Below, in pieces: positions 1 through 9,231 of a stretch of DNA of 64,000 bases. Numbering within the stretch: the stretch's first letter is position 1; the number at the start of each line of letters is the position of its first letter. Origin of the DNA: CAZNOG01 sp964574635 (GTDB lineage: Bacteria; Bacteroidota; Bacteroidia; Flavobacteriales_D; Cryomorphaceae); assembly GCA_964574635.1 (NCBI GenBank), contig CAZNOG010000001.1, positions 62,001 through 126,000 on the forward strand, written 5' to 3'. The position numbers and the translations under genes are program-made. The notes below the pieces were generated by a model. That model was given only the letters and a program-made list of their open reading frames with translations. It searched no databases and was not told the origin of the DNA.

Positions 1-620
1 CGTCAAAAGCGGAGGAGATCGTCCGTTCAGGCCTGAACCGGCTGATTATTTCCATTGACGGCACCACGCAAGAAGTGTACGAACAGTACCGGCGCCGCGG
101 AAACCTCGAGAAGGTCATCGCCGGAACCAAGGAGATACTCGCCGCGAGAAAGCGTTTGGGTTCTACCTTTCCACGCGTTTATTTCCAGTTTTTGGTCGTG
201 CGCCCCAACGAGCACCAAATTCCCGAAATCAAAGCCCTGGGCAAGCGTTTGGGCGTCGACAAAGTCTTGCTCAAAACGGCACAGGTGTACGACTACGAAA
301 ACGGAAACGACCTCATCCCCACCATCGCCAAATACGCCAGATACAAGCAAACGGCCACGGGCAAATGGGTCATTAAAAACAAACTCGAAAACCACTGTTG
401 GAAAATGTGGCACTCCTGCGTCATCACGTGGGATGGACGGGTGGTGCCTTGTTGCTTCGACAAAGACGCCAAGCACCTCATGGGCAAGATCGACGTGCGC
501 TCTTTCCGCGACGTGTGGTTCGGCAGACGCTACAACGCGTTCCGCGGAGCGGTCATGCACTCGAGAAAAGACATCGACATCTGCAAAAACTGCACGATGG
601 GAACCAAGGTTTGGTCCTGA
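1..620 (+). CDS. Radical SAM/SPASM domain protein, 3' part
   Basis: The gene enters from the left edge; the first complete in-frame codon is at position 3 and the stop is at 618-620, leaving about 205 residues. The CxxxCxxC motif that would bind the radical SAM cluster lies outside the window. What remains is the end of the TIM-barrel (a stretch reading LIISIDGTTQEVYEQYR) and a C-terminal SPASM-type cysteine region: CWKMWHSC, then PCC within 'GRVVPCCFD', then CKNC near the end. These cysteines normally hold auxiliary iron-sulfur clusters. The SPASM family modifies peptides, sugars or enzymes; the substrate cannot be told here. It converges on the next gene with a 6-bp gap. Confidence 0.85.
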   Translation, partial: SKAEEIVRSGLNRLIISIDGTTQEVYEQYRRRGNLEKVIAGTKEILAARKRLGSTFPRVYFQFLVVRPNEHQIPEIKALGKRLGVDKVLLKTAQVYDYENGNDLIPTIAKYARYKQTATGKWVIKNKLENHCWKMWHSCVITWDGRVVPCCFDKDAKHLMGKIDVRSFRDVWFGRRYNAFRGAVMHSRKDIDICKNCTMGTKVWS

Positions 621-626
621 GACCCC

Positions 627-2087
627 TTATTCGGCGGTCTCTATCGATTTCGAATCCGTTTTCTCTTTGTCTTTGCGACCGAAGGTAAAGGTCATCCCGG
701 CGCTGAAGCGCAGGTCGTCGAGTTTCGAGGGCGTCCTGTACTGCTTGTGATCGCCGGAATCGGAGTAGTAGTTCACTTCCGTCATCCGCAGAAAGTTGAG
801 GTTGTCGGCCATGGCGAATACCTGGAGGAAGCCGATGTTCAACACCATTCCTCCTCCGAGGCCCCAATCGGCCTCGCCCCGCTTGCCGACGTTTACGCCC
901 AACTCGAGAATGCGTCCCAATCGCTGGATGTATCCCGCCGAAAACCGAAATGGGATGTAATCCGCATCGAAACCCCTCACGAAGTTTACCGTGGCGTGAC
1001 CGCTCAACGAGTTGGCCCTCCAAAGTTCATAAGATCCGCCCAAGCGAAGGTATCCCTTCAACCGGGAGGTGTACGAGTTCTCGTCGGACTCTACCCGGAA
1101 GTGTTCATCCAATTCATCCTCCCAACGATCGATCTCTTCGGCAATGGAATCTGAAAAAGATTCCCCGACGAACAAGAAATCGCTCAGGTCCAGTCCGTCG
1201 TAGAGAAACGATGCGTCTTTCGTCCGGTACGATGCCACGTCGTCTTTCCAAGTGATCCAACCGATGTCGTGTGCGGAGAGTGAAAGGTTGAGTTTGTTGA
1301 TGGGTCGGTATACCACGCCCAAATCAAACGCGGCTCCCCGGTTTTTCAATCCCGAGAGTAAAGAAAGCGCGTCGAAATCTTCGTGATCATCGGACAAACC
1401 CAATCCCGAGGTGTGAACATTAAAGGAACCGGAAGTTTGCAAGGCGTAGGTTTCGGGATCGGTGCGCAGGCTCAGACCGGAGTTTTCCGTGTGCAGGTTG
1501 ACCATGCCGTACAGGTATTTGGCCGTAGCGCCCACCGACCACTTTTCGCCGATCTCACGCGAATATCCGAGGCTGAACTCTCTGTAGTAGATCATATTTC
1601 CCGACAGGCTCGAAAAATCGATCGTACCGTTTTCGAACTCGTGCGTTCCCACATTGCCGTAAGCCGCCAAATAAAACAGGTCGGTGGGAAAATGAATATC
1701 CATACGCGCCCGCTCTTTGATGCCCAGATGCACGTACCCTTTCCCCAATCTCAAGCCGAGGTGAAACAGGTTCAGCGTCATTTCGAACGACGACTCGGAT
1801 GCGTCGCCCATTCTGTCGAGCAGGGCACCCACGTCCACAATGGTGCGGCCGTCGCTTTCTCCCTTTAATCCCACCTTGGGATAGAACATATCGCTTTGGA
1901 AACTCGTGTGCACACCCCCCAAAATCGGCATGGCGAAATTGACTTTGGCCAAGGGCCGCATGGCCGGGTTTCCATCCACCCGGTAGGGCGAAAACTCGTA
2001 GAATTCATAATTGGTGCCGGCTTGAGAGTAGGTGACGCCGCTCACCGACAATGCGAAGAAGAGGAAAATGAAATGTAGGGGCTTCAT
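627..2087 (-). CDS. Outer-membrane beta-barrel protein, DUF5723-like
   Basis: This 486-aa protein starts with a signal peptide (MKPLHFIFLFFALSVSG, cleavage near SQA). I chose the ATG at 2087 because it directly precedes the signal peptide and lies one base after the stop of the upstream lipoprotein gene; the longer reading frame only adds an unrelated tail. The body has alternating aromatic beta strands and phrases such as 'NPAMRPLAKVNFAMPILGG' typical of the DUF5723 family of Bacteroidota outer-membrane proteins. The role is unknown. The tight spacing with the upstream lipoprotein gene suggests cotranscription and perhaps a shared outer-membrane job. Confidence 0.75.
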   Translation of the reverse strand: MKPLHFIFLFFALSVSGVTYSQAGTNYEFYEFSPYRVDGNPAMRPLAKVNFAMPILGGVHTSFQSDMFYPKVGLKGESDGRTIVDVGALLDRMGDASESSFEMTLNLFHLGLRLGKGYVHLGIKERARMDIHFPTDLFYLAAYGNVGTHEFENGTIDFSSLSGNMIYYREFSLGYSREIGEKWSVGATAKYLYGMVNLHTENSGLSLRTDPETYALQTSGSFNVHTSGLGLSDDHEDFDALSLLSGLKNRGAAFDLGVVYRPINKLNLSLSAHDIGWITWKDDVASYRTKDASFLYDGLDLSDFLFVGESFSDSIAEEIDRWEDELDEHFRVESDENSYTSRLKGYLRLGGSYELWRANSLSGHATVNFVRGFDADYIPFRFSAGYIQRLGRILELGVNVGKRGEADWGLGGGMVLNIGFLQVFAMADNLNFLRMTEVNYYSDSGDHKQYRTPSKLDDLRFSAGMTFTFGRKDKEKTDSKSIETAE

Positions 2088-2088
2088 G

Positions 2089-3726
2089 TCAGTCGGTGTT
2101 GAGTTTGGCCTTTGCGGCGAGTGATACGCTGATGTGGTCTTCCGGGTAGACCCGAATGGGATGCGAACCGTTGGTGGTCGTGTGACCGGCCACACGGACA
2201 ACGATGTGCGTCGCGGCGTCGAGATTCAGCGCGCGGTCACGCGTCATGTGGATGTCGAGCGTTTGGGAAGTCACCCCGTTTACCCGGCCGTAATCGTCCA
2301 TGCCGACCGTGCCGCTCAAATTCACCGGGGCGGCCGGAATCACGTTCGTCGTACCGGAAAACAGGGAGTCCAAGGGCTGGAAATCCGCGTCGAGAAACAC
2401 CAATTGAACCGATGCGTCCAAAGGAAGTCCGTTGCGGACGGCCAAGCGGAACACGAGTTCTTCCATTTCCGAAAAGTCTTCGGCCGTTTCGACGACGTCC
2501 TTGACATTCACCGTCGTGGTGTCCGTCAATTTGAAGTTTGCGATCGATCCGTATAGCGGCACTTCCACCTCGAAGCGGATGTCCAACCCGTCGTCGGCTG
2601 TCACAAAAGAGGAAGGTTGATTGTCGGGGTTGATTTCCAGATGAAAATCACCTTCGATCAAATGGGGTTCGAAAGCCATGAAATCCGTCACGGACGGGGT
2701 CATGCTCCCGTTGGTAATGGCGAGTTCGGTGTAGGCCGTCTGGCCGGGCACCGGTGCGGCGGCGATGACCGGAAAGGGTTGGATGGCCGACCCGTCGATG
2801 GTCATCGTTTCCTCGAATCGGTTGGTGCCGACGATCCGGTCGGGGACGGGTCGCACCGAAAGGCCGAAACCATTGTCGAAGTATACGTTTATGCGGGGAT
2901 CTTCCAAGCGCACCTGGCCCTCGAACCCCGAATCGAACATACTGACCCGCGCCGAAAAGGGATCCAGGTAAACGTCGCGTGGCGCTATGTATCCACCCGC
3001 CGAAGCCACCACCAGCGATTCCAACCACCCGTCGAATTGGATTTCACTCGGCGTGAGATTGCCTCCGTCGGAAATCACCAGTGAGTAGGTCATTTTCATG
3101 AGGTTGCTGCCGGCGCCGTTTGCACCGAAGTAGAAAAGTTTATCCGTGAGATCCACGATGGCGTCGAGGTATATCGGCGCCTCTCCGTCCACCACGTCGA
3201 GGGAAATCAGTTCGTCACCGCTCAGTGGATGAACGATGGCAAGCACTCCGTGTATGGGCAAATCCCCGTCGGCGTTGATGACCAACCGCAATGTGCCCGA
3301 CGAAAACCGAATGGAGTCGAGTTGATCGACGTCGAAATCGAGCGAAATGAATTCTTCCCCCTCGATCGCAACCTCCCCGTAATTCCCCAACATACTGATG
3401 TCCATTGGGGTGAGTGTGTACGACTCGGAGAAGGACTGATCCGGAATACTCAAGTAATCGGAGGAGCGGAGGGTTGTCAGCGTATCGCGATACACCAACG
3501 ACAGCACTTCGTTTTCCTCCGCAATGATCTCCCCGTGAGGGTCGAAGTTCCGAATGACTTGTCGGGTAGTGATGGTGGCCTTTGCCAGGGGAACGCCGAA
3601 TTCCGGTGAGAACTCGAGTTTTGGATCCCGTATGGTCAATTCGTCTTTGGTACACGAGGTGATCGTCAGAAATCCGAGAAATAAGCACAGGACGCGTCTT
3701 TGACGCGGAAAGGGGAGAAACGTCAT
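2089..3726 (-). CDS. Large hypothetical lipoprotein
   Basis: The protein has 545 aa with a signal peptide and lipobox (FLTITSC, Cys near residue 25), so it should be lipid-anchored. The remainder is rich in beta-strand-like sequence with acidic turns and no catalytic motif I recognise; its size and pattern resemble surface or periplasmic beta-sandwich lipoproteins of Bacteroidota. It is first in a two-gene unit with the DUF5723-like barrel, one base apart. The 213 bases between it and rfbD hold no convincing gene. Confidence 0.7.
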   Translation of the reverse strand: MTFLPFPRQRRVLCLFLGFLTITSCTKDELTIRDPKLEFSPEFGVPLAKATITTRQVIRNFDPHGEIIAEENEVLSLVYRDTLTTLRSSDYLSIPDQSFSESYTLTPMDISMLGNYGEVAIEGEEFISLDFDVDQLDSIRFSSGTLRLVINADGDLPIHGVLAIVHPLSGDELISLDVVDGEAPIYLDAIVDLTDKLFYFGANGAGSNLMKMTYSLVISDGGNLTPSEIQFDGWLESLVVASAGGYIAPRDVYLDPFSARVSMFDSGFEGQVRLEDPRINVYFDNGFGLSVRPVPDRIVGTNRFEETMTIDGSAIQPFPVIAAAPVPGQTAYTELAITNGSMTPSVTDFMAFEPHLIEGDFHLEINPDNQPSSFVTADDGLDIRFEVEVPLYGSIANFKLTDTTTVNVKDVVETAEDFSEMEELVFRLAVRNGLPLDASVQLVFLDADFQPLDSLFSGTTNVIPAAPVNLSGTVGMDDYGRVNGVTSQTLDIHMTRDRALNLDAATHIVVRVAGHTTTNGSHPIRVYPEDHISVSLAAKAKLNTD

Positions 3727-3939
3727 GTGGAGGGATTTGAGGGGATTGGTTTTGAAGGTTGCTTTAAGGGTTGTTGAACGCAGTCCGTTCGGCGGTAACT
3801 ACGTAGGTAAGCGTAAAGGGGTTTCGAAGGGTGTGTCGGTTTTCATGCTCGAGGGTAAATCGATGAGGGCAATTTCCAACTGCGCTCACCGTAATCTAAT
3901 ATTATGCGCCGAACCCGGTGCAATGACTATTTTCGCCGT

Positions 3940-4809
3940 ATGACTAAAATACTCGTCCTCGGCGCCAACGGTCAATTGGGGCGTGCCCTGCAACGCATCC
4001 CGGACTTGAAACACGCCGAGTTTTTCGACCGACGCGCGGTGGATTTGTCACGGCTCGACGATTTGACCCGAACGCTGGAATCGAAATCATTCGACGTACT
4101 GGTCAATGCAGCCGCGTACACCGCGGTCGACAAGGCCGAAGCGGAAAGCGAACTGGCGTTCATCGTAAACGGTGATGCACCGGCAAAATTGGCGGAAATC
4201 TGCGAAAAAAAAGGAGCAGCCATGATTCACGTATCGACCGACTACGTGTTCGGCGATACCCGCCCGGAGCCCCTGGCCGAAACGCATCCCACCGAACCGT
4301 ACAATGTTTACGGTCGATCGAAATTGCGCGGAGAAGAATTGGTGCGCAAACACTGCCCCCGTCACCTCATCATCCGAACCGCGTGGCTCTACGGCCCCGT
4401 CGACCACAATTTCGTCCGTACCATGCTCCGGCTGGGCGCCGAGAGGGATGAACTCAAAGTGGTGTACGACCAAGTGGGAGCTCCGACCAACGTGAGGGAT
4501 CTCGCCGAGGTCGTGGCGAAACTGGCACTTTCCTTTCCGAAAGAAGAATCGCTTTGGGGTACCTACCACTATGCGAACGCCGGGGTGTGCTCTTGGTACG
4601 ACGTCGCCCACGCCATTTTCGAATTGAGCGGGATGCGGGTGAATCTCAAACCCGTCCGTTCGATCGAGTTTCCCACACCCGCGAAGCGTCCGCCATACAG
4701 CGTTTTGGATACCGACAAGATCGTTCGCAATTTTGCCGTGAAAATCAGACACTGGAGGGCCGCCCTTCGGGATTGCCTGGATGAAATCAAAAGCGGAGAG
4801 AATGACTGA
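3940..4809 (+). CDS. rfbD: dTDP-4-dehydrorhamnose reductase
   Basis: This 289-aa SDR-fold enzyme performs the last step of dTDP-L-rhamnose synthesis, the NAD(P)H reduction of dTDP-4-keto-rhamnose. The N-terminus carries the nucleotide-binding motif GANGQLG, then NAAAYTAVDKAE, STDYVFG and the catalytic YxxxK as YGRSK. Length matches the family. The ATG at 3940 puts GANGQLG at the usual distance from the start; an upstream ATG at 3904 would add 12 unlikely residues. A TATTTTCG sequence at 3928-3935 resembles a Bacteroidota -7 element but would leave almost no leader. The gene overlaps rfbB by 8 bp. No rfbA or rfbC is present nearby. Confidence 0.92.
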   Translation: MTKILVLGANGQLGRALQRIPDLKHAEFFDRRAVDLSRLDDLTRTLESKSFDVLVNAAAYTAVDKAEAESELAFIVNGDAPAKLAEICEKKGAAMIHVSTDYVFGDTRPEPLAETHPTEPYNVYGRSKLRGEELVRKHCPRHLIIRTAWLYGPVDHNFVRTMLRLGAERDELKVVYDQVGAPTNVRDLAEVVAKLALSFPKEESLWGTYHYANAGVCSWYDVAHAIFELSGMRVNLKPVRSIEFPTPAKRPPYSVLDTDKIVRNFAVKIRHWRAALRDCLDEIKSGEND

Positions 4810-5818
4810 AAAAACTTTGCTCGTAACCGGAGGCGCCGGTTTCATTGGTTCCAACTACATCGCCATGCTGCTCGAAGCCGAGCCGGACACCCGGGTGGTC
4901 AACCTCGACGCTCTTACGTACGCCGGAAGTCCGGACAACATGAAGGGGTTTATGGACAACCCCCGCCATATCTTCGTCGAAGGCGACATCTGCGACCGCA
5001 CCTTGGTGAGCGACCTCTTCGGACAATACCGCTTCGACGGGGTGGTGCACTTCGCCGCCGAATCGCACGTCGACAACAGCATCGCCGGACCGGAAGCCTT
5101 TATCCGCACGAACGTGAACGGCACGTTCGTATTGATCGACGTGGCGCGACAAGCGTGGCTCAAAAAACCCTTCACCCCCAAGCCGGGCCGCGAGCACGCC
5201 AGGTTCCTCCACGTGAGTACGGACGAAGTCTACGGAACCCTCGGCAAAACGGGACTTTTCACCGAAAAAACCCCATACGCCCCCAACAGCCCGTACAGCG
5301 CCAGCAAAGCAGCTTCAGACATGATCGTGCGAAGCTACTTTCACACCTACGGTTTGAACGTGGTGACCACCAATTGCTCCAATAATTACGGCCCTCATCA
5401 GCACGATGAAAAACTCATTCCTACCATCATCAGATCCGCCTTGGCCGGAAAGAACATCCCCATATACGGCGACGGGCAAAACGTTCGCGACTGGCTGTAC
5501 GTCGACGACCACTGCCGGGGAATATCCTTGGCTTTCAACCGCGGCATAGCGGGCGAAACGTACAACATCGGCGGCAGAAACGAACGCACCAACCTTTACA
5601 TCGCCGAGACCATCTGCGCGATTTTGGACGGAAAAAAGCCTCGGACGACCGGTTCGTATTCCGAGCTGATTACTTTTGTCGACGACCGCCCCGGTCACGA
5701 CAGGCGCTACGCCATCGACGCATCGAAAATCGAGGGCGAATTGGGGTGGAAAGCCCGGGAAAATTTCGAATCGGGCATCGTCAAAACCATCGACCACTAC
5801 GTTGAAAAATACAGCTGA
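4802..5818 (+). CDS. rfbB: dTDP-glucose 4,6-dehydratase
   Basis: This 338-aa extended SDR converts dTDP-glucose to dTDP-4-keto-6-deoxyglucose. It shows GGAGFIGSN at the N-terminus, the active-site STDEVYG, YSASKA containing the catalytic YxxxK, and NNYGPHQ and RDWLYVDDH further on, all signatures of RfbB. I start it at 4802, after a purine-rich GGAGAG sequence, rather than at 4781. It overlaps rfbD by 8 bp and is followed after two bases by the phospho-sugar mutase, so the three form one operon for activated deoxysugars. Confidence 0.95.
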   Translation: MTEKTLLVTGGAGFIGSNYIAMLLEAEPDTRVVNLDALTYAGSPDNMKGFMDNPRHIFVEGDICDRTLVSDLFGQYRFDGVVHFAAESHVDNSIAGPEAFIRTNVNGTFVLIDVARQAWLKKPFTPKPGREHARFLHVSTDEVYGTLGKTGLFTEKTPYAPNSPYSASKAASDMIVRSYFHTYGLNVVTTNCSNNYGPHQHDEKLIPTIIRSALAGKNIPIYGDGQNVRDWLYVDDHCRGISLAFNRGIAGETYNIGGRNERTNLYIAETICAILDGKKPRTTGSYSELITFVDDRPGHDRRYAIDASKIEGELGWKARENFESGIVKTIDHYVEKYS

Positions 5819-5820
5819 AC

Positions 5821-7545
5821 ATGGATCCTAACATACTGACCAAAGCCCGTGCATGGCTCACCGAGGCCTACGACGAAACGACCCGCACCGAAGTACAAAA
5901 CCTCATCGACGGCGACCCCAAATTGCTGGAAGACGCCTTCTATACTGAACTCGCCTTCGGTACGGGCGGGCTACGAGGCGTGATGGGTGCGGGAACGAAC
6001 CGCATGAACACTTACACGGTATCCATGGCGACTCAAGGGCTGGCCAATTACGTGAACCGCGCCGCGACCACCGAGGTCAAGAGCGTGGCCATTGCCTACG
6101 ACTCCAGAAACAACTCCAAGCACTTTTCCCGCCGCGCCGCGGAAGTCTTCGCCGCCAACGGAATCAAGGTGTACCTCTTCGGCGATTTGCGCCCCACGCC
6201 GCAATTGTCCTTCGCCGTGCGCCATTTGAAATGCTCTGCCGGCGTGGTCATCACCGCGTCGCACAATCCAAAGGAATACAACGGGTACAAAGTGTATTGG
6301 AGCGACGGTGGGCAGATTCTACCGCCCCATGACGCCGCCATCATCGAAGAAGTCAGGAAAGTGACGGACCCGACGAAAGTGAAAAGGGATTTCGACGAGG
6401 GCATGATCGAAATCCTCGGAGAGGAAATCGACACCGCCTACCGCGCCACGGTTTTGAAAGAATCTATTCATCCGGAAGCCATCGGCCATTCCGCCCACAT
6501 GCCCATCGTGTACACCTCGCTTCACGGCACCGGAATCACCCAAATGCCCTTCGTCTTGGAGCAAATGGGTTTCCGAAACATCCACATCGTCGAAGAGCAG
6601 GCCAAACCCGATGGGAATTTCCCCACGGTGCATTCCCCCAATCCCGAGGAAAAAGCCGCATTGGACCTCGCGCTGAAACTCGGAAAACGGCTCGACGCTG
6701 AAATGGTGATGGGCACCGACCCCGACGCCGACCGCGTGGGAATCGCCGTGAAAGACCCGAAGGGCGAGCTCGTACTTCTCAACGGAAACGAAACGGCGAC
6801 CATCCTCACGTACTATCTGTTGGAAGGCCTTAAAAGCAAAGGCCGCCTGCCCGAAAACGGATTCGTCTGCCGCACCATCGTCACCACGGAGTTGGTGGAC
6901 GTCATCGCCGAAGCCTACGGCGTGAATTGTTACGTCACCCTCACGGGGTTCAAGCACATCGCCGGCGTCATCCGCGAATTGGAAAACAAGGAAAAGTTCA
7001 TCGGAGGCGGTGAAGAGAGTTACGGCTTCATGATCGGCGATTCCGTGCGCGACAAGGACGCCATTGTAACCGGCGCCATCCTCTGCGAAATCGCCGCTTG
7101 GGCGAGGGAGCGGGGAAATTCCTTCTACGAGGAGCTCATCGACATGTACGTGAAATTCGGTTTCTATCGGGAAGCCCTCGTTTCGGTGGTCAAAAAAGGA
7201 CGCGACGGAGCCGAGCAAATCCGCAAGATGATGGATAATTTCCGTCACAACATGCCCGATTCCATCGCCGGATCCAAAGTGGTGGAGGTGCACGATTACC
7301 TCGCCGATACCATCCGCGACCTCAGAACCGGCGCCACAAAACCCACAGGACAACCCCGCTCGAACGTCATGCAGTTTTACCTGGAAGACGGCGGAAAAGT
7401 CACGGCTCGCCCCTCGGGTACCGAGCCCAAAATCAAATTCTACTTCAGCGTTCACACCGCGATCTCAAGCCGGGACGAATTTCCAGAGGCCAAACAGCGA
7501 TTGGAAGCCAGAATCGAAGAGCTGAAACAAGCTTTTCAAGCCTGA
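5821..7545 (+). CDS. Phosphoglucomutase/phosphomannomutase family enzyme
   Basis: The protein has 574 aa, the size of the long bacterial phospho-sugar mutases (PgcA-like). It has all four family motifs in order: the phosphoserine loop TASHNPKEYNGYK, the metal loop TDPDADRVGI, the sugar-specificity loop GGGEESYG, and the phosphate-binding loop RPSGTEPKIKFYF. It interconverts hexose 1- and 6-phosphates; glucose versus mannose preference cannot be read off. It begins two bases after rfbB and so probably supplies glucose 1-phosphate to the same pathway. Confidence 0.93.
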   Translation: MDPNILTKARAWLTEAYDETTRTEVQNLIDGDPKLLEDAFYTELAFGTGGLRGVMGAGTNRMNTYTVSMATQGLANYVNRAATTEVKSVAIAYDSRNNSKHFSRRAAEVFAANGIKVYLFGDLRPTPQLSFAVRHLKCSAGVVITASHNPKEYNGYKVYWSDGGQILPPHDAAIIEEVRKVTDPTKVKRDFDEGMIEILGEEIDTAYRATVLKESIHPEAIGHSAHMPIVYTSLHGTGITQMPFVLEQMGFRNIHIVEEQAKPDGNFPTVHSPNPEEKAALDLALKLGKRLDAEMVMGTDPDADRVGIAVKDPKGELVLLNGNETATILTYYLLEGLKSKGRLPENGFVCRTIVTTELVDVIAEAYGVNCYVTLTGFKHIAGVIRELENKEKFIGGGEESYGFMIGDSVRDKDAIVTGAILCEIAAWARERGNSFYEELIDMYVKFGFYREALVSVVKKGRDGAEQIRKMMDNFRHNMPDSIAGSKVVEVHDYLADTIRDLRTGATKPTGQPRSNVMQFYLEDGGKVTARPSGTEPKIKFYFSVHTAISSRDEFPEAKQRLEARIEELKQAFQA

Positions 7546-7556
7546 GTACGGACCGA

Positions 7557-9095
7557 CTACACCGTGGCGACGTGTGATTCCCGCACCAAATCGAACACCG
7601 TTTTCACGGGGTTGAACGTTTCGATGGGCACCTCCACAAACACCGTGTTCCAGTGGTGCATGGCGCCGTTCCACAGACCGGGCGATTCCAAGGCCTTGAT
7701 GGGCGCACCAAAATGGGTTTTGTCCACGACCATCGCCGTATCCGGGTTGCTGTATTCGTTGAGGTCGTATTTCTCTCCCCGGTGATTCTTCACCGACAGC
7801 ACCAAGTCCACCGGATTGAAGTGCGTGGCTTTTCGAAAAATTTCCGCTTGGCCCGGATCGTCGAGGTCGAGTTGAGCTTTTTCGACGATTTGCAACGTCG
7901 GGCCGCCCTCGTCTTCCACGTAAAAAGGGCCTCCGCCGGGTTCGCCCTGGTTTTTGACCATGCCGCAAACGCGCAATGGCCGGTCCATGTATTTTGCGAG
8001 TTCCTCCGCCGATTTGCCTTCGAAATCTCCTTCAAACCATTGGGCCAGGAAGGCCGCGCAAGTGGCCCTTTCCAGCCTCCCCTCGTCGAAATCGCGCATA
8101 AATCCGAACAGGCGATCCCGCACGTGGAGCAACACGCCCCCGAGCCTTTCCTTGTGCTTCACCGTGATGTCCTTCAGCCTGTCCGGCACCACGTTGTCGA
8201 TGTTCTTCACGAAAATGACGTCGGCATTCAGGGCGTTGAGGTTTTCGAGCAGGGCGCCGTGGCCGGCCGGTCGCAGCAGCAGCCCTCCCGATTCATCCCG
8301 GGCCCATTTCCCGCTTTCCACCTCGATGGCGGGGGTGTCGGTTGAGGGTTTTTGTGGGTCGGTCTCGACTCGAAAATCCATGCCGAAACGCTCGCCTGCG
8401 GCTTGTTTACCTCGAATCAAAATTTCGTCGATCTCCGCTCCACCCGTCGGCGGTACCGTGAAGAATATGCGCGCGCTTCCCTTTTCGGGATTTCCCGCGT
8501 ACAGGGCCGCCTCGTAGAAATGCTCTTCAAAGGCCGTGCGCACCGTACCGTCCGCGTAACGATGAAAGGTGATGGCTCCCTTGGGCAAGTGCCCGTATCC
8601 CAAGCCATCTTCCAAAAGCAGTTTTTCCAAGGCCTTCTTCCTGCCCTCCTCGGTCTTCAGCGTTTCCCTGTCGAGGTCGGCGTGGGCGGAGAGCAATTCG
8701 TAAAAAGGGTATTGGACCAAATCGCCGAAAAACCGTTCGATTTCTTCCGTAGACTCACCGCCTTCCAAGTATTGAAAGAGATCTTTGAACATCCGCGTCG
8801 CCGCGCCGCTGGCCGGCACGAACTTCACCACGTCGGTGTTTCCGCGTCGGCGGTACAAGTCCGCGAATTCGTTGCCTTCTTCGTCCGATAGCACGTGGAT
8901 TCCACGATCGACGGTGGCGTTGGAATGAATCCTCATCCGGGGCAGGCCCTCCTTCAACACACGGCGGTACCGATGCAATTTTTCTTCGGTGATGCCTTTT
9001 TCTCTCAGTTGCCGTCGGTCGGCCTCGGTAAATCCGAGGGTGTCGGTGGTTTCGGTATTCATTGGCCTGTCGGTATTTTGCCCAAAGTTATCCAT
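7557..9095 (-). CDS. DUF4301 family protein
   Basis: The protein has about 512 aa from this start. The conserved family block is recognisable: an N-terminal helical region (FTEADRRQLREKGI), then VKFVPASGAATRMFKDL, which looks like a nucleotide-sugar pyrophosphorylase-type loop. From fold similarity the family may be nucleotidyltransferase-like, but no reaction is established. There are in-frame starts at 9125, 9095 and 9062; the last also gives a plausible N-terminus (MNTETTDTLGF), so the start is uncertain. It converges with the mutase gene across 11 bp and is divergent from galE, suggesting a sugar metabolism setting by position only. Confidence 0.75.
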   Translation of the reverse strand: MDNFGQNTDRPMNTETTDTLGFTEADRRQLREKGITEEKLHRYRRVLKEGLPRMRIHSNATVDRGIHVLSDEEGNEFADLYRRRGNTDVVKFVPASGAATRMFKDLFQYLEGGESTEEIERFFGDLVQYPFYELLSAHADLDRETLKTEEGRKKALEKLLLEDGLGYGHLPKGAITFHRYADGTVRTAFEEHFYEAALYAGNPEKGSARIFFTVPPTGGAEIDEILIRGKQAAGERFGMDFRVETDPQKPSTDTPAIEVESGKWARDESGGLLLRPAGHGALLENLNALNADVIFVKNIDNVVPDRLKDITVKHKERLGGVLLHVRDRLFGFMRDFDEGRLERATCAAFLAQWFEGDFEGKSAEELAKYMDRPLRVCGMVKNQGEPGGGPFYVEDEGGPTLQIVEKAQLDLDDPGQAEIFRKATHFNPVDLVLSVKNHRGEKYDLNEYSNPDTAMVVDKTHFGAPIKALESPGLWNGAMHHWNTVFVEVPIETFNPVKTVFDLVRESHVATV

Positions 9096-9206
9096 ATTCG
9101 CTCTCAACGTGGAATTTGCGGTCACAAGGAGCTAAACAATCAAAACCCCGGAAGGATTTCCCTCGGCCGTAAACGGTGTTCAAAGGGGTCAAAATGGCGT
9201 TTTCAG

Positions 9207-9214
9207 TACCTTCG
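9207..9214 (+). promoter_or_regulatory. -7 promoter element of galE
   Basis: TACCTTCG matches seven of eight positions of the Bacteroidota TAnnTTTG -7 element and lies 17 bases ahead of the galE ATG, a spacing common in this phylum. No perfect -33 TTG is seen at the right distance. Confidence 0.5.
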
Positions 9215-9231
9215 CCCCAAAATCCTAACGA

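Noticed and set aside
3725..3943. A 72-aa plus-strand frame before rfbD
   Set aside because: No ribosome site or family similarity, a composition unlike neighbouring genes, and overlap with the rfbD start region.
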